NCBI RefSeq assembly: GCF_020740795.1
Contig: NC_067282.1
Location: 170,096,274 to 170,160,273, forward strand
Direction of reading: 5' to 3'
From: Apus apus
Lineage: Eukaryota > Chordata > Aves > Apodiformes > Apodidae
DNA: 64,000 nt
The stretch's first letter is position 1. Every line of letters begins with the position of its first letter. A program made the translations under genes and the position numbers. Below are positions 40,192 through 51,715 of this stretch, piece after piece. The notes under the pieces are model-generated. The model ran no database searches. It saw only the letters and a program-made list of their open reading frames with translations, and had not been told where the DNA came from.

Positions 40192-40287
40192 TCTGATTTT
40201 TAGTATAGGTAGTTTCATCCATAGCTTTTGAATTTTTATCTGATTTTTAGTATAGGTAGTTTCATCCATAGCTTTTGAATTTTTATC
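40192..40287 (+). repeat. Perfect 47-bp tandem duplication (two copies)
   Basis: Copy one (40192-40238) and copy two (40239-40285) are identical, both beginning TCTGATTTTTAGTATAGG. The match runs two bases into the next unit. Identity without a single difference suggests a recent duplication, or a strain-level or assembly-level event. The unit contains no gene or recognisable motif. Confidence 0.97.
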
Positions 40288-40656
40288 ATACTGCACTTGC
40301 ATTTGTTCTTGTTTCCTAGGTAACAACATGTTTTACAAAAGTTAATCTGAGATAAGGATGGAACTATCAAAATCTTAGTAAATCATAAGCTTTAAAAATC
40401 TAGATTTCATATTTCAATCAGAGGTCTTTATATACATGTCTTTAGATGTGTGTATATATGTTTTGGAGTATATAGGCACATATATTTGCTTAATATTAGA
40501 TTGTAGCAGAATTGTTAATTTCATTGAAGTTACACATACACATTTAAAGTGTAAAGATCATACAATTTTCTGCCTTTATTTTCTGCGGGTAATATGTAGA
40601 TATGCATATTTTATATAGCTGAATCACAAAAAATAATGAGAATTACTATAAAAAGA

Positions 40657-40671
40657 TACATATATATATAA
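40657..40671. repeat. Short (TA)n repeat
   Basis: About six TA units in an AT-rich neighbourhood. Confidence 0.8.
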
Positions 40672-41937
40672 AATGGATGTTTATATGCAGGTTGAGATTT
40701 CAGGCTTCTCAAAAAGTGAGCATTCTGTTGTTCTCTGCGTATATGAAAATAAGATATTTTTGCCTATCTGTAATATGCATCTGAAGAGCTTTCTTAACAG
40801 AGTTTGGGAAGTGTTCTGGATTATTCAGTATAAATTGAACTGTAATGTTGAAAGGCTTTTACAGGTTTAATTGGAAGAGGGGGAAACTGCCTTTTAAAAG
40901 AGTTGTGACCTTTGTCTGCTGGCCAGTATTTCATCTGGTAGTCATGTTTTTGTTCCTACACAAAAGCTAGAGACCGTGATCATGTAGGCAGTTTTTATTT
41001 TTAAGCTGACAAAATCAGTCACATTAGGTAATTGGTATTATTGCGGTCTCTCCTGCCACTAACAGATTAATGTTAGCAGTTCCAAGCTCTTTCATTTTTT
41101 TTTTATGACACATTTATCAACAGCTTATTTATACTGAGGACAAAGCATTACATCTGCATGTTAAAGGAAATAAGTGGTGGTCTTAAGTTTAAAGAAGCAT
41201 TCAATAAATATCCAAATACCAGATAGGTTGTTACAGAATTTTCTCACTTTATAGTATCTTCATTTATTAGAAAGTATCAGGCTGAGGTTTAGTTCTCCAT
41301 ACTGCATGTATCACCAGTGGCCCCTAGACTCTGTGAGATACAGAAAATAGGGCTGTATGATCATACTTACAGCGTGAAATTAGTTTTAAAAAGATTATAG
41401 GTGATGAGCGGAAGGGTTTTTGTACCCTCCTTGACTAATTTTGTGAGATCCACAGGTGAATTCCCTGTGTGATGCCACCAGTCTCACTTTGTATTTTGTG
41501 TTACGAAGGCCTCGAAAGTTAAAAAAGGATTTAAAATTGCCAGCAATGGTTGTGCACTCTCTCACCACACACTGTCAGCCCAGTACACAGCAGAGATTCC
41601 AGCTTTGGCCATCAACAAAGTGACTGTGAGCCTCTCTGGGAATTGCAAAGGGGATAAGGAAGTATTTAAAAATGTTGGTTTATATGCTGTCTATTGTAAC
41701 TTTCTCCGCCGTCACTTCCCCCCCTCCTCCTTGTTTTTCATGCAGTCTGGTACCTAAAATTAATTTCTAAGTTTATAAGTATTAAATTTCTAAGTATGTA
41801 ATATTGTATGTTTATTTATGGCTATATTGTGTTGGATAAAATAAATGAGGCACTGTTCATGCAAAAAGGAGAAAACATATTCTGTCTGAAGATTTATTAG
41901 TGCTTTTCAGTGTTCAGGATTGCAGAAAAAAAAAAAA

Positions 41938-41991
41938 GCTGGAATGAACCTCTGGAGATTGTACAGTCTGTCTCCTAGCCCAAGGCACTAT
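41938..41991 (-). mobile_element. CR1 LINE 3'-end fragment, minus orientation
   Basis: GCTGGAATGAACCTCTGG, followed by AGATTGTACAGTCTGTC, is a degraded reverse complement of the CR1 3' UTR (usual form GGAAGGGACCTCTGGAGATC). It lies directly left of a longer CR1 copy in the same orientation. Confidence 0.6.
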
Positions 41992-42014
41992 CTTTGCCAT
42001 TCCTCACAGACACT

Positions 42015-42535
42015 GTATCACAAAGAATTAAAAAATAATTTAGGTAGCAAGGAACTCCTGGAGGTCATCTGGTCCAGCCCGCTGTTCAAGACAGGGCCAC
42101 CTTGAATTTGGGTCAGGTTGCTCAGGGCACCTATTCAGCTGAATTTTGAATAACTGTAAGAATGGTAAATCTTCTCTGAGCAACATGCTACGTTTTACCA
42201 CCCTTATTATGAGGTTTTTCCTCCTTTTCTATCTAATTAGAATAATTGGAGTTTCTCTTTCTGCAACTTGTGCCTAATTTCTTTTGTTGTTTCACAGTGA
42301 ACCTCTGAGAAGAGCCAGACTCTCTTCTGCATAATTTTGAAAACAGCACTTAGATTCTCCTTTAAGTATTTTTCTAAAGATTATAAACTACATAAACTCA
42401 GGCCCCTCAACGTCTCTCCATACATTGAGTTCTTCATCACTTGATCGTTGTGGTGGCCCTCCACTGGAATGGCTTCAGTATGTCTGTCTTTGCTGGGAAG
42501 CTCCAGATGGGACAAAATTCTGCAGATGCTACCAT
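42015..42535 (-). mobile_element. Old CR1 LINE copy, minus orientation
   Basis: Read on the minus strand this is the ORF2 C-terminus and 3' end of CR1. On the plus strand the 3' end appears first: a degraded octamer (TATCACAAAGAATTA), then GGTCATCTGGTCCAGCCC and CAGGTTGCTCAGGGCACC. Further in are ACCTCTGAGAAGAGCCAGACTC and a GTGGTGGCCCTCCACTGGA block, the complement of the CR1 RATKMIKG region. Many substitutions and indels show an old insertion with no surviving frame. Confidence 0.82.
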
Positions 42536-43010
42536 ATAAATGCTGAATTGTGGAATAATTTACAGGCAAGTCAATTCCAAGAGTAAAGAGAATGGTGGTA
42601 AATTATAAATAACTGAAAGACCTTTTTTTATGGGGTTAAACTCAGACTTGAGTTTTTTTTAAAGAGAAAGAAGAATTGAAAATTCCAAAATAGTTTATTA
42701 AAGGATCTTAAATGTCAGTCAGCACCATGTGATTTTCCTGCACAGTATGGTACAAAACCCGGGAGAATGCATAGGCATGTCTATCGAGTTGCTTTAGCGC
42801 TTCTGAGCAAAATGTTAATGGTTGAGTAATCAAAATACCAGTAATTCACACGTAAGTACACGTCTAGTCTGAATTTTCGTCTTTCAGAACTGTTGTCTAT
42901 AGATATATACTTAGCATCTGAAACAGTGACAATGCTTCTCAGCTGGGATATCTGCAGTAAGTTACAAAAATCTTTAGGATAGTGAAGTTAGTAGAATAAT
43001 AGAGTCATAG

Positions 43011-43035
43011 AATCCTCCACTTCATGTGGAGGATT
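43011..43035. repeat. Perfect inverted repeat, 10-bp stem and 5-nt loop
   Basis: AATCCTCCAC, the spacer TTCAT, then GTGGAGGATT, which is its exact reverse complement. It directly follows AGAGTCATAG, which resembles a CR1 terminal octamer in minus orientation. Function unknown. Confidence 0.9.
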
Positions 43036-45582
43036 GAAAAATTATTTTTAAAAAAATCAGAATTTTACACACATAGTAGTGTCCATTTTGTACACTGACT
43101 GCTAATAGTTTATCTGGTCTGGTGTAAAATTTCCTTAATTCTTTCTTTTATCATTTGGTTAGTGCTGGTGAAAGCTGAAGTCTTCAATTATCTTGCTCTC
43201 TTGAATCTAGAGGTGACTAATTATGAGCTCTAGCACTTCATGCATGCATTAAGAAATACAGAACATGCTCTTTGAGCGGTGTATTAATCTTCTATGGCTT
43301 TCATAATTAACCAAGAGGAATGCTATGTGTTGATATGCACGTTTTTTACTCAGGTGTCCCAAATACATCATAGGAAGCAAAAACTCCTATAGTTGCAGTA
43401 GCGATTCTTGCAACACAACCTGTAGACCAAGAAAGAAATTTTTAAGTATGTATATTTGCGTTGTCTGTGTTGTCTTTGTTAGCCACTTCACAACAGTGTA
43501 AAGCAGCTTTCATAATTTTTTTTCCTGGATGGAAGAAGAGGGACTTGCACTAGGAAACAAATTATGATCTGAACTGCAGAAGATGCTCTGTGCCCTTGGG
43601 ATGAGGGCAGAAGGGAAGTCAAACCTCATCCATAAAGAAATGTCAGCAGCTCTCATTTCCCAAATTACTGGTTGGCGTGAGGGAGATGAAGCACCACAGT
43701 AATGTTCAATGGGCCTTGGTATTGTACCGAGGGCTTGTGGATGGAAACTGTGATCCCTCCAGTCGGTGGACATGTAATGCCCGGGCCTCGTTAATGTGAG
43801 GTTACATGTGAAGTTGTCCTTTTGTCTTTCAAGTCTCATGTTATTTTTACTTGGCATGCTTTGCAGTTTCAGATTGTACAAGGACAACAGGCACTACTTA
43901 AAACTCAGGATTTAAAAAGAAAAAGGGAACAACTGGGTGTGGAGGGCATTTAGAGAGAAGGGTTAATCTGTCTGAACAACTGGATTCTTCATTACCATCA
44001 TGTTGGCCTGTGCCTCTAGGGTAGAGGATTCCAGATGGGTAGTTTAATTTGCATATATATATTTACATAGTCTTTAATAATAAATTCACATGTTCATAAT
44101 GGAAAATTTGTCTGTAGTTGCCTTTTCTTTACTGTTGAGAAGAATTTGCTTCTTGTCAGAGCTCACCTGCAATAAAATGTTTCTATTTATCCACCTTACC
44201 TTGACCCTTATGAAGCATACAGGTTTCAGGATACAAATCACTTTCTGGATGCCTGTGTTTTTCCCCAGATGGGCTTTTTAATTGCTCCAGTTTCCTAATA
44301 ACAGTCTTCCCTGTCAGATTTCTTTCCTCTTGCCCATCATTTATTACTTATAACTGCTCCTTCAATTTATTGAACACATTACGAAAGTTTCTTGTTGCAG
44401 TAATTCCTTGATCAGAGACCTGAACAACACATGACCGGTGGATGTTTTCAATAATGAAACATAACATTTTCCCTGCTCCCAGATGGTTATTCTTATAAAG
44501 TATTAGCATGAGAAGACGTAGAACACCTGTTCTGGTGCCGCCGAGGAGTACAGACATTCCTGTGCACCAAAGAGTTTGTAAATCTAAATCTTCCATATGA
44601 TGTCTCTGATACAGAGAATTGATACAAGGCAGAAGATGAGCAGACAGGAGGATTTATATGAAATGGCACCTGAAGGTTGCTTCTTTCTAGTGTGTATCAT
44701 GCTGATCCTTTGTGTTTTAAGAGAAGACCTCTCTGTGTCCATGGAAGTAGGGCAGTATAATCTATGAGAACATGTGTGTGTATGTGTGTATTTAAAGCTC
44801 ATTGCTCACATCACAGTCTTCCACTGTCCATTAACTATGAAACCCCATCTACCTCAGCCTGGTTTGATGGCAACCTGTACCTTGTGTAGTCTTCTGTGCA
44901 ACTTAAGAAAATATTTTGATGCTTTTTTATGCAAGAGCTTCATTTAATGCATTTCCTAGGTACTTCTGTTCTAGTGAGCTGTAATTTCATGAATTAATTA
45001 TTCTTTCTTTCCACTGCTCTATGAACATTTTAATTTTGGTTAGAATTGAAATCTGCAGCTTTTGAGACTGGAAAATTAGGGAAATACAAATTATTTTTTT
45101 TTACTCCGTGAGGAGTTAAAATCATATCCATATTTGAAACCACTTCTCCATATGTATTTCATAGTTGATTTGAGAGATATTTTGTGCAGACACAGTATGC
45201 AAAATCTTGGTAGTGTTCCCTCTAGCCATTTGCTGCTTTTCTTTAGACGTATGAAAACACCTTTAATTCAGACTTCTCAAAGAATTATGTTCTAGTTTTA
45301 GTATTTAAAAATATCAGTCTACTGCTTCAGCCCTTGAGGGGTTTTAAATATCGTTAGAGTAGTACTCTGTTTAGCTTATGATTATTGGTGTCACAAAATA
45401 TGGAGCAAACTCAAACTTTTTTTGTGCTTAATTTTACCTTAGCTTTATTTCCTTGGTAGTGGTCAAATTAACTTTTTTTTCTTCATATTCATGTATTCTA
45501 ATCAGTCACTTATTTGAAGTCAAGAAGGCTAGAAAGAGGAGAAAAACAGAATGTATGCAGACTGTTTCAGCTGAAATGAAGC

Positions 45583-45592
45583 GGGGGGGGGG
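45583..45592. repeat. Poly-G run (10)
   Basis: Ten consecutive G. A homopolymer prone to sequencing and replication slippage. Confidence 0.9.
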
Positions 45593-48500
45593 AAGCTTCT
45601 TTTCCCTGAAGCACACATTCTGCATGAAATTCAGCTTGACAAGTGACCCTTTTAAAACAGTACCACAAAGATTTCTCAACATTCTCCACAGACAAGAAGC
45701 AGTGCTCTTGTATTAAACCCACAAGCAGCCCTCCAGTTCCCTCTAAATTAATGTAGCCTCTTCCTGTATCCTTTGTGGTCTACTTTATTCACTGCATTGA
45801 CATTCATGGATTGTGTGCACACTTAAATTTGAGAAAATGTTGCAAAAAGCAAAACCACTGGAAATGTTAATACAAAATAATGTATATATGAGATAAAATA
45901 CAATTAAGAACTCCTTCAAGTATATGCTGGCAGTTGCAAGTCTCTCTTGAAAATGTGTGTCCCCACTGGCATAAAAAAACCCAAACAAATGATTTGCCAG
46001 TTAATTTACAGCTAGGTGACAGAAAAACTGAACTCCAGCTCTTAAGTCTTGCATTCTTTAATTCAGAAGCAGGAGGAAGCAGGGGTCTATGATTGTATGT
46101 GAGCAATGAATAAGAAGAATGTATGAATGACTTGTGAAACTGGGTGTCATGCACTAAAATCAGAGCAAACCAATAATGTAATAACATATTAAAAGTATGC
46201 TTTTGATGGTGTCTCCAGGCCACTTTAGGAAGAGCACAGAACCTGTGTTCAGGAACTTCCTTCAGACATAGAGGTTTCAGGTGGGACTGTGGTACCTCGG
46301 GGGGGTGGTGGGCTGCTAATTGCTCCTTCCACATAATACTGACTTTTTACATGGCCCTGCTTCTGCATGTATGCAACATATGTGCTTACAGTGCTTAATA
46401 GATTGCTAATTCCAGGCATTTGGTAATTTTCAAATAGATAAGCTTAGATTTTACACCAGGATTTTGAATGTGAATTTTGAATGAAAAATTGCAGCCTTAA
46501 CATGAGCAATTATGGCACGTAAAACAAACATCTGCTCTTGATAAACTGGAAGGTCAGGCAAGATGATACTGTAAGATGAAGAAAGGAAATAGTTCCTTTG
46601 TCTATTATTGCTAGTCTCCGGAAACAACGACAGCAGATTATCAAAGACATCCCTCAGCTGAAAGACAGTCAGAGAAATAATGGTCTCTTCTTCCCTTTTG
46701 AGTTTTGCTGTATCTTTATGATTGGGGGCATTGAGGGAGAAGGGGAAAGAATGTTTTCTCTATTGAGTCAACCACCAAGAACTGTTTAATCTCAAATTTT
46801 GTATTGTGCATTTATAATCTTGTGGGTTTTTTTCTGAGAGAGTAGCCTGGAGCATGTGGGTCCCTGTGGCTGCTGTTGTTTGCTCTTTTGCACGGTTGCT
46901 TCCCAGGGAGTGTTTCTTCCCCCAGCTTTTAGTGGCGGCCCAGAGAAGCAGAGGGAGACACAAGAGGGTTCTTCCATTTAAAATGTTTTGTTTTTTTTCA
47001 AACACAGACATAATGATGAACAGGATGCAAAATATCTGTTCAGAGTGGTTAATATTTCGTGCAGGTTCCATTCTGGTTTTATGATCTGAAGCAGTAGAGA
47101 GGTGTGCTTCATATACAGGCTCTCCTTTCAAAGCATCATTTTTGCAAGCCCACTCAAAAAGAAATCCTTGTTAAATATTTAGTACTTTAGTGGCTTATCC
47201 TTGGATACCAAACTGTTTCCTACTGCCTTCCCCAAATACTAGAAAAGGTGCTGTAGGAAATAGATATGTCACCCATGAAACGATAGCTCGATAACTGCAT
47301 AGTTAAATTTGTGCAAGTAAAATGTTAAATGCAGGTGTTTTACATGTTAAGAGACCTAACCTTTGCTGTGAGTACAAAGGCAAGTTAAAGCTTAAATGCT
47401 GACAGCTGTCTTCTAAAAATTATCCATGGCTGCAAAAGCATTTATGCCTCAGCTTAACTATTTGAGAAGGACAGTGTCTTAATGGTATATTTGTTTTATT
47501 ACTGCCGTGAAGTCTTTTTGGTAAGTCACTGACCTGGGACAGATCCAGTTTGATGAAGATTCTTCTAAAACAAATTAGTTATCAGAACGGAGAATGTAAG
47601 TATTATCTACTTGGTGTCACTTGGCAAAATTTTTATTATGCAAAGCATGCTGGAGATAGCATGACAGTCTTTGCTTCTTCTAAGGAAGCCATCTTGGAAA
47701 TGGCAATAAAGCAGTTGCTTTGATTGGAGTAGGCACATTCGTGGAGAGAAGATGAGCCAAAGAGCTTGAGATATATTTACATTGCAACTTCTGTTGTGGC
47801 AATAACAGCAGAAATTCTAATTCAGAGAGAGCTTCAGAATATCATCTGACACCTCATTTTATGCCTGCTGGGCATAATTATCCTATTCTCTTGGTCACTG
47901 AGGGATAGAAGTCGTTGTCACCTCTGATGTTTTGCGTTTCATAAATTTGAAAGCTAACGGTTGTTTCTGCTCCTCCCATCATTCTTTTTTGTTCTCAGCT
48001 CCTCCCATAAAAATCAATGTTCCTTTCTAGAAATGTGGTATGCATCTGTTATGTTCCTGCTTTTTTGTTCCTTTTCAAGCAGAAGGTTGCAAGAGCTGTG
48101 TTTGTTTCTGTGAAGGAATGTGTTGTTCACCACAAGAAGGTACAGAATGGTGAATCCTGAGCAGTGGGGAAAGCGGTAGTTAACTGTTTATTTGTGGCTT
48201 TTTAAACTACAGTAAACTGTTTGTGAAACTGAATTCTCTGCTTATACCTTTGAAAGTAGGACTATGATAAAATATTTACAGGTATGACATGTCTCCAGTG
48301 TTTGCAGTAAAGCACTGGAGGTAGTATGTAATGCATATGAAACACAAGTTTTGTTCAGAAATCTTTATAGTGTACTAAACCACGTCGTGCTCCAAGTCCT
48401 GTTGATAAGTAACAAAATTGCCCTTAGTTAAGGTATTTCCTTCTCTTTGAATTGCCCCGAATACCAAAGTATTTCAGGGTGGGGAAAATCCTTTCAAAAG

Positions 48501-50939
48501 CTCAGCTTGTTCTAGGTTGAAATATGTATGTATAAATGATGAAATTATTTGTCCCTGCTGTTCATATCCATGCAAAAGGAAACAGGTGTATAATTTATGT
48601 GCTGGCAAGACTGTTGGCTTGTGTGTTAGAAACTATGGGCAACACCTGCTTCTGCACCTTTGATGTGGGGGATGGAGCCTGCTGTTATACACAGTAGTAG
48701 TTGGTGGGAGATGATAAAGAGCAGCAGAGCTTGAACCTAAGGAGTGCTACTGTTTCCTCTCAGCCCCTTCACGCATTACATACAAGGTACATGGGAGTTA
48801 TTACCTTGAGCACTGATCAATAACACCGTTTAATGCAATTTTTTTGGCTTTACTAAATTAGCCATAAATGTGTGTAATGCACCTGGGCGATGCACTTCAT
48901 GAGCATAGGGAAGAGAAGGGAAAGTCCATTGTGCAAGGTAATGACATGCTTTCCAAAGCTCAAAATTAGCCCAAATATAGATCACTTCTCTGTAGAAAAT
49001 GCTCAGATATTTAGTGTACTATATCTGGTGCCTGTGGTGCTAGTTGAGGTCATTTGGTTGCTCCCTTGTCTCTATTTGCTGTGTTGGTCTTGGGATGGAA
49101 AGCACAGAAGTCTCCATGGGGTGCACTGGGGCCAAGGGAGCCACTTCTCCAGCAGAAGCGCCTGCTGCAGCAGTGTGTTTAGCAACCACCGTGCTGGAGA
49201 AGGGCAGGTTTGCGTGATGGAAGCCAAGTTTAAAAGCAAGAAAGTTCTGTGTTTTCTGTGTTTCAAAATGTAGCTGTATCATTTTGAATTGAACTTTATA
49301 ATTTAACTTTGAGAAATGGTGCTGGCTGCAAGACTTATGTGTTCGAGGTGTGTGTTTCTGACACTTACAATTAACTTTTTGCACATCTGTTGGGGAGAAT
49401 GCTCTACAGGAGCAAATAAAACATCACAACATCATTTCCTTCTCTGAAATAAGGGAGTGCTGCCTTTGCTGTAGGCTGTTTGGTTTTCATGTTTCATGAT
49501 ACTAATGTTTGTGCTGCTTGGTGGCAGAGCATGGAAAGTCATATAAATTGAAACCTTTATAACATACAGTGGTAACTTCTTAAAGATCCATATAAAAAGT
49601 TTTATTGGCTTTTTTTATTTTTGGTAATGTGCCTGTAATATTCCTCTAAGGTCTTTACCCTTTGGAAGTTGAAAGCTGTATGATAAAAACAGACTTGTAG
49701 TAAAACACAACCTCCTTATAAAAGTTACACTAAATACTGGTAGTGCCCTTGGGGTGTTCATCTGCTCATGACAGTGGCTGCATTTTCACAGTGGAAAAGC
49801 AAGGGCTGGTAAGGTCAAGGAGAATGAGTCTCTATTCCTGTGGGGAGCTTGGTAGGTGCATCCAGGTTTTTTTGAGCTTATATGGATAAAATGGGTGTGG
49901 CTTTGTGACAGTAGTGTTTTAAAATACCTAGGAAGCTGGAAGAGTTCCAGTGCCTGCTTTCAGTATGTGTTTGTTTTAGGACCCTCAGAAAGCACATGTA
50001 CCAGACCTCTACTAGTAGCTTTCAAGTGTTTCAAAACTAAAAAATTCCAGCTCAGTTCTGCTCAATATGTGGGTACTTCTGTTGAAACAATGATGAATTG
50101 TAGTCCTTTTTTTTTTTTTTAACTTGTACATTTTTAAATAAATTTATCTGCTTTGCTCTTTCGAAATAATGACTCACTGAAGTGTCTCTGTCACCAGAAA
50201 CTAATCCCACCTCTGCCTTGCTCTTCATTTTCCAGATGATGATCCTGTAAAATGTGTTTTACAGGAAGATCCTCTGACTTCCTCCCACTCACAGGTGCAA
50301 AATGGTATCTCCTGAGGGCATGGGTGCAAGTGACTGTGTTCAGCATGTGGTTTGACTGGGGTGACTGATTGATCCCTGACTTGTGCCAGCAGACAGGAGA
50401 GATCCTGCTGGACTAGAGACCTCACTTGGCTTCTGGAAGCATGATTACAAAAAAAATCCCCATGGCAGATGTCAGTGTGATAGGATTCAAGCAGACACTG
50501 CTTTTGTGCTTTTGCGTGAAGGAAACTTCATCAGAAACAAGGATGAAATTCCAGTCTTATCTTAGGGAATGCGTGTGGGATTCAGGCACATAGCAAAGGA
50601 AAAAAGCCAGTGCCTTTTCAAGCTTATTGCTCCTGTCATCCTGTGCAAAAGATAGTCTGCCATGCCTTAATTTTTAAGTTTTTAAAACTCTGCTGGGATT
50701 TTAAACAAGTATTGTTGGGGTGTGCTCGTGATGTCGCTTCCTTTGTTTGCCTATTGCCATCTCGCCTGGCCAGCTCTATGAGGGACCTGTCTGTGGAGTG
50801 CCTTTTGATGTTTAGATCTAGCAGTGATTGCCTAGAATACACTAATGCCCAGTGGGTATATGTGTCATTTTTTAACAGCTGCCAAGCTTTCTTCCTGCTG
50901 CTCCAATTAACACATTCAGCACACACTTGCCCATGAGTG

Positions 50940-51576
50940 GGCTGTGTGTATGGATTAAACCACTTTGCTATTTATTCATCCGGCATATGTGATGCCAGAA
51001 AGGGATTGACTCGTTTCCTCTTCTGACAACAAATGAAATCAAACGGGCTCCTGAGCCTGTGCCTGGGTAAATACGGGGGCAGCGTTTAACTGGCAAATGA
51101 AACCTGTTTTGCCTTGAGATATGGTTCAATCCATTGACTAAGATCTATCCCCGCCTCCCAGCCCCTCTTCAAATGATGGAGACACAGGACGGGGAGATCT
51201 CAGTGCTGGGCTTCCCCTCCCTGGCAGGCAGGTCTCTTCAACTCTGTCCTCTGCTGTTTAGTAACTGCCTGAAATCCTGACTTTCTCCTTTCCCTCCCGT
51301 ATTTTCCTCCTTTGTTTATTTTAACATTGAAATACGCCAGTCAGTAGATTTGATAAGGTCCAGCCCCCCCCTTTTTTTTTTTATTGCTTGTTTGTAAAGG
51401 GAAAACAATATGCTTTCTAGTCACAGCTGAGATAAGGGAGGGGTTTTTTAATGGTAGCAGAGCGGCTGGTGGGAGGCTGCAGCTTTGCTCTGGTGCTTGC
51501 GGTTGGTTCATGCTGGGACAGCTCTTTGTGAAGCTGAGGGCGAAGGGGGTGCTGGCTGGAGCTGCTGAGGAAGGAG
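50940..51576 (+). promoter_or_regulatory. Possible promoter / 5' UTR region of the 51.6-kb exon
   Basis: This block directly precedes a candidate first coding exon and is richer in GC and CpG than its surroundings, for example at 51.03-51.09 kb and 51.45-51.57 kb. A C8/T11 homopolymer pair lies at 51364-51382. The frame of the downstream ATG is closed by a TGA at 51535-51537, so the last part would be 5' UTR if the exon is transcribed. I see no canonical TATA box at a convincing place and cannot set a transcription start. Confidence 0.35.
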
Positions 51577-51709
51577 ATGGAGCGCTTCTTGGGCTTTGTC
51601 AGGCAGATAAGAAGGTCGAGAAGAAGAAAAGGCAAAAAGTACCGGCCAGAAGAGGATTACCATGAGGGCTATGAGGATGTCTACTATTATGCCTCAGAGC
51701 ATTTTCGAA
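51577..51709 (+). CDS. Candidate first coding exon (44 codons) with splice donor; gene not identified
   Basis: The ATG at 51577 has a strong vertebrate start context (G at -3, G at +4), and an in-frame TGA lies upstream at 51535. The frame gives 44 residues and ends one base into the next codon (phase 1) at a consensus donor, A|GTAAGT at 51709/51710. Reading through the donor hits a stop six bases later. The peptide has a short hydrophobic start (MERFLGF), a basic cluster (RQIRRSRRRKGKK) and an acidic, Tyr-rich tail (EEDYHEGYEDVYYYASEHF). Such composition is not random and suggests a cytoplasmic, perhaps membrane-apposed N-terminus. I do not recognise the protein. The basic N-terminal exon in phase 1 is reminiscent of alternative N-termini of ZO-type MAGUK scaffolds (TJP1/TJP2), but this is a weak inference. 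No partner exon in phase was found before 64 kb. Confidence 0.6.
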
Positions 51710-51715
51710 GTAAGT
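51707..51715 (+). promoter_or_regulatory. Consensus 5' splice donor
   Basis: GAA|GTAAGT, matching the vertebrate donor consensus at all six intronic positions. It ends the candidate coding exon in phase 1 just before the frame would close at TAA 51715. Confidence 0.65.

Larger units (their letters stand above)
37086..41937. other. Non-coding DNA, no gene seen
   Basis: Mostly AT-rich unique DNA. It holds a G-rich patch near 37.59-37.63 kb, a CA/TA microsatellite and a 47-bp tandem duplication, each listed or discussed separately. I recognise no coding exon. Confidence 0.55.
42536..50939. other. Non-coding DNA, no gene seen
   Basis: About 8.4 kb of unique AT-rich DNA with chance ORFs of up to 155 codons, none with domain or splice support. 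It contains a 10-bp-stem inverted repeat near 43.02 kb and a G10 run near 45.59 kb. Confidence 0.55.

Noticed and set aside
43510..43887. 125-codon minus-strand ORF
   Set aside because: No domain or conserved motif; likely chance.
45867..46334. 155-codon minus-strand ORF, the second longest in the window
   Set aside because: No recognisable family, a frameless composition and no start context or splice sites that make sense.
51384..51665. 93-codon plus-strand ORF overlapping the candidate exon in another frame
   Set aside because: Its frame runs through a homopolymer-rich upstream segment and has no donor in phase. The 51577 frame has the better start context and donor.
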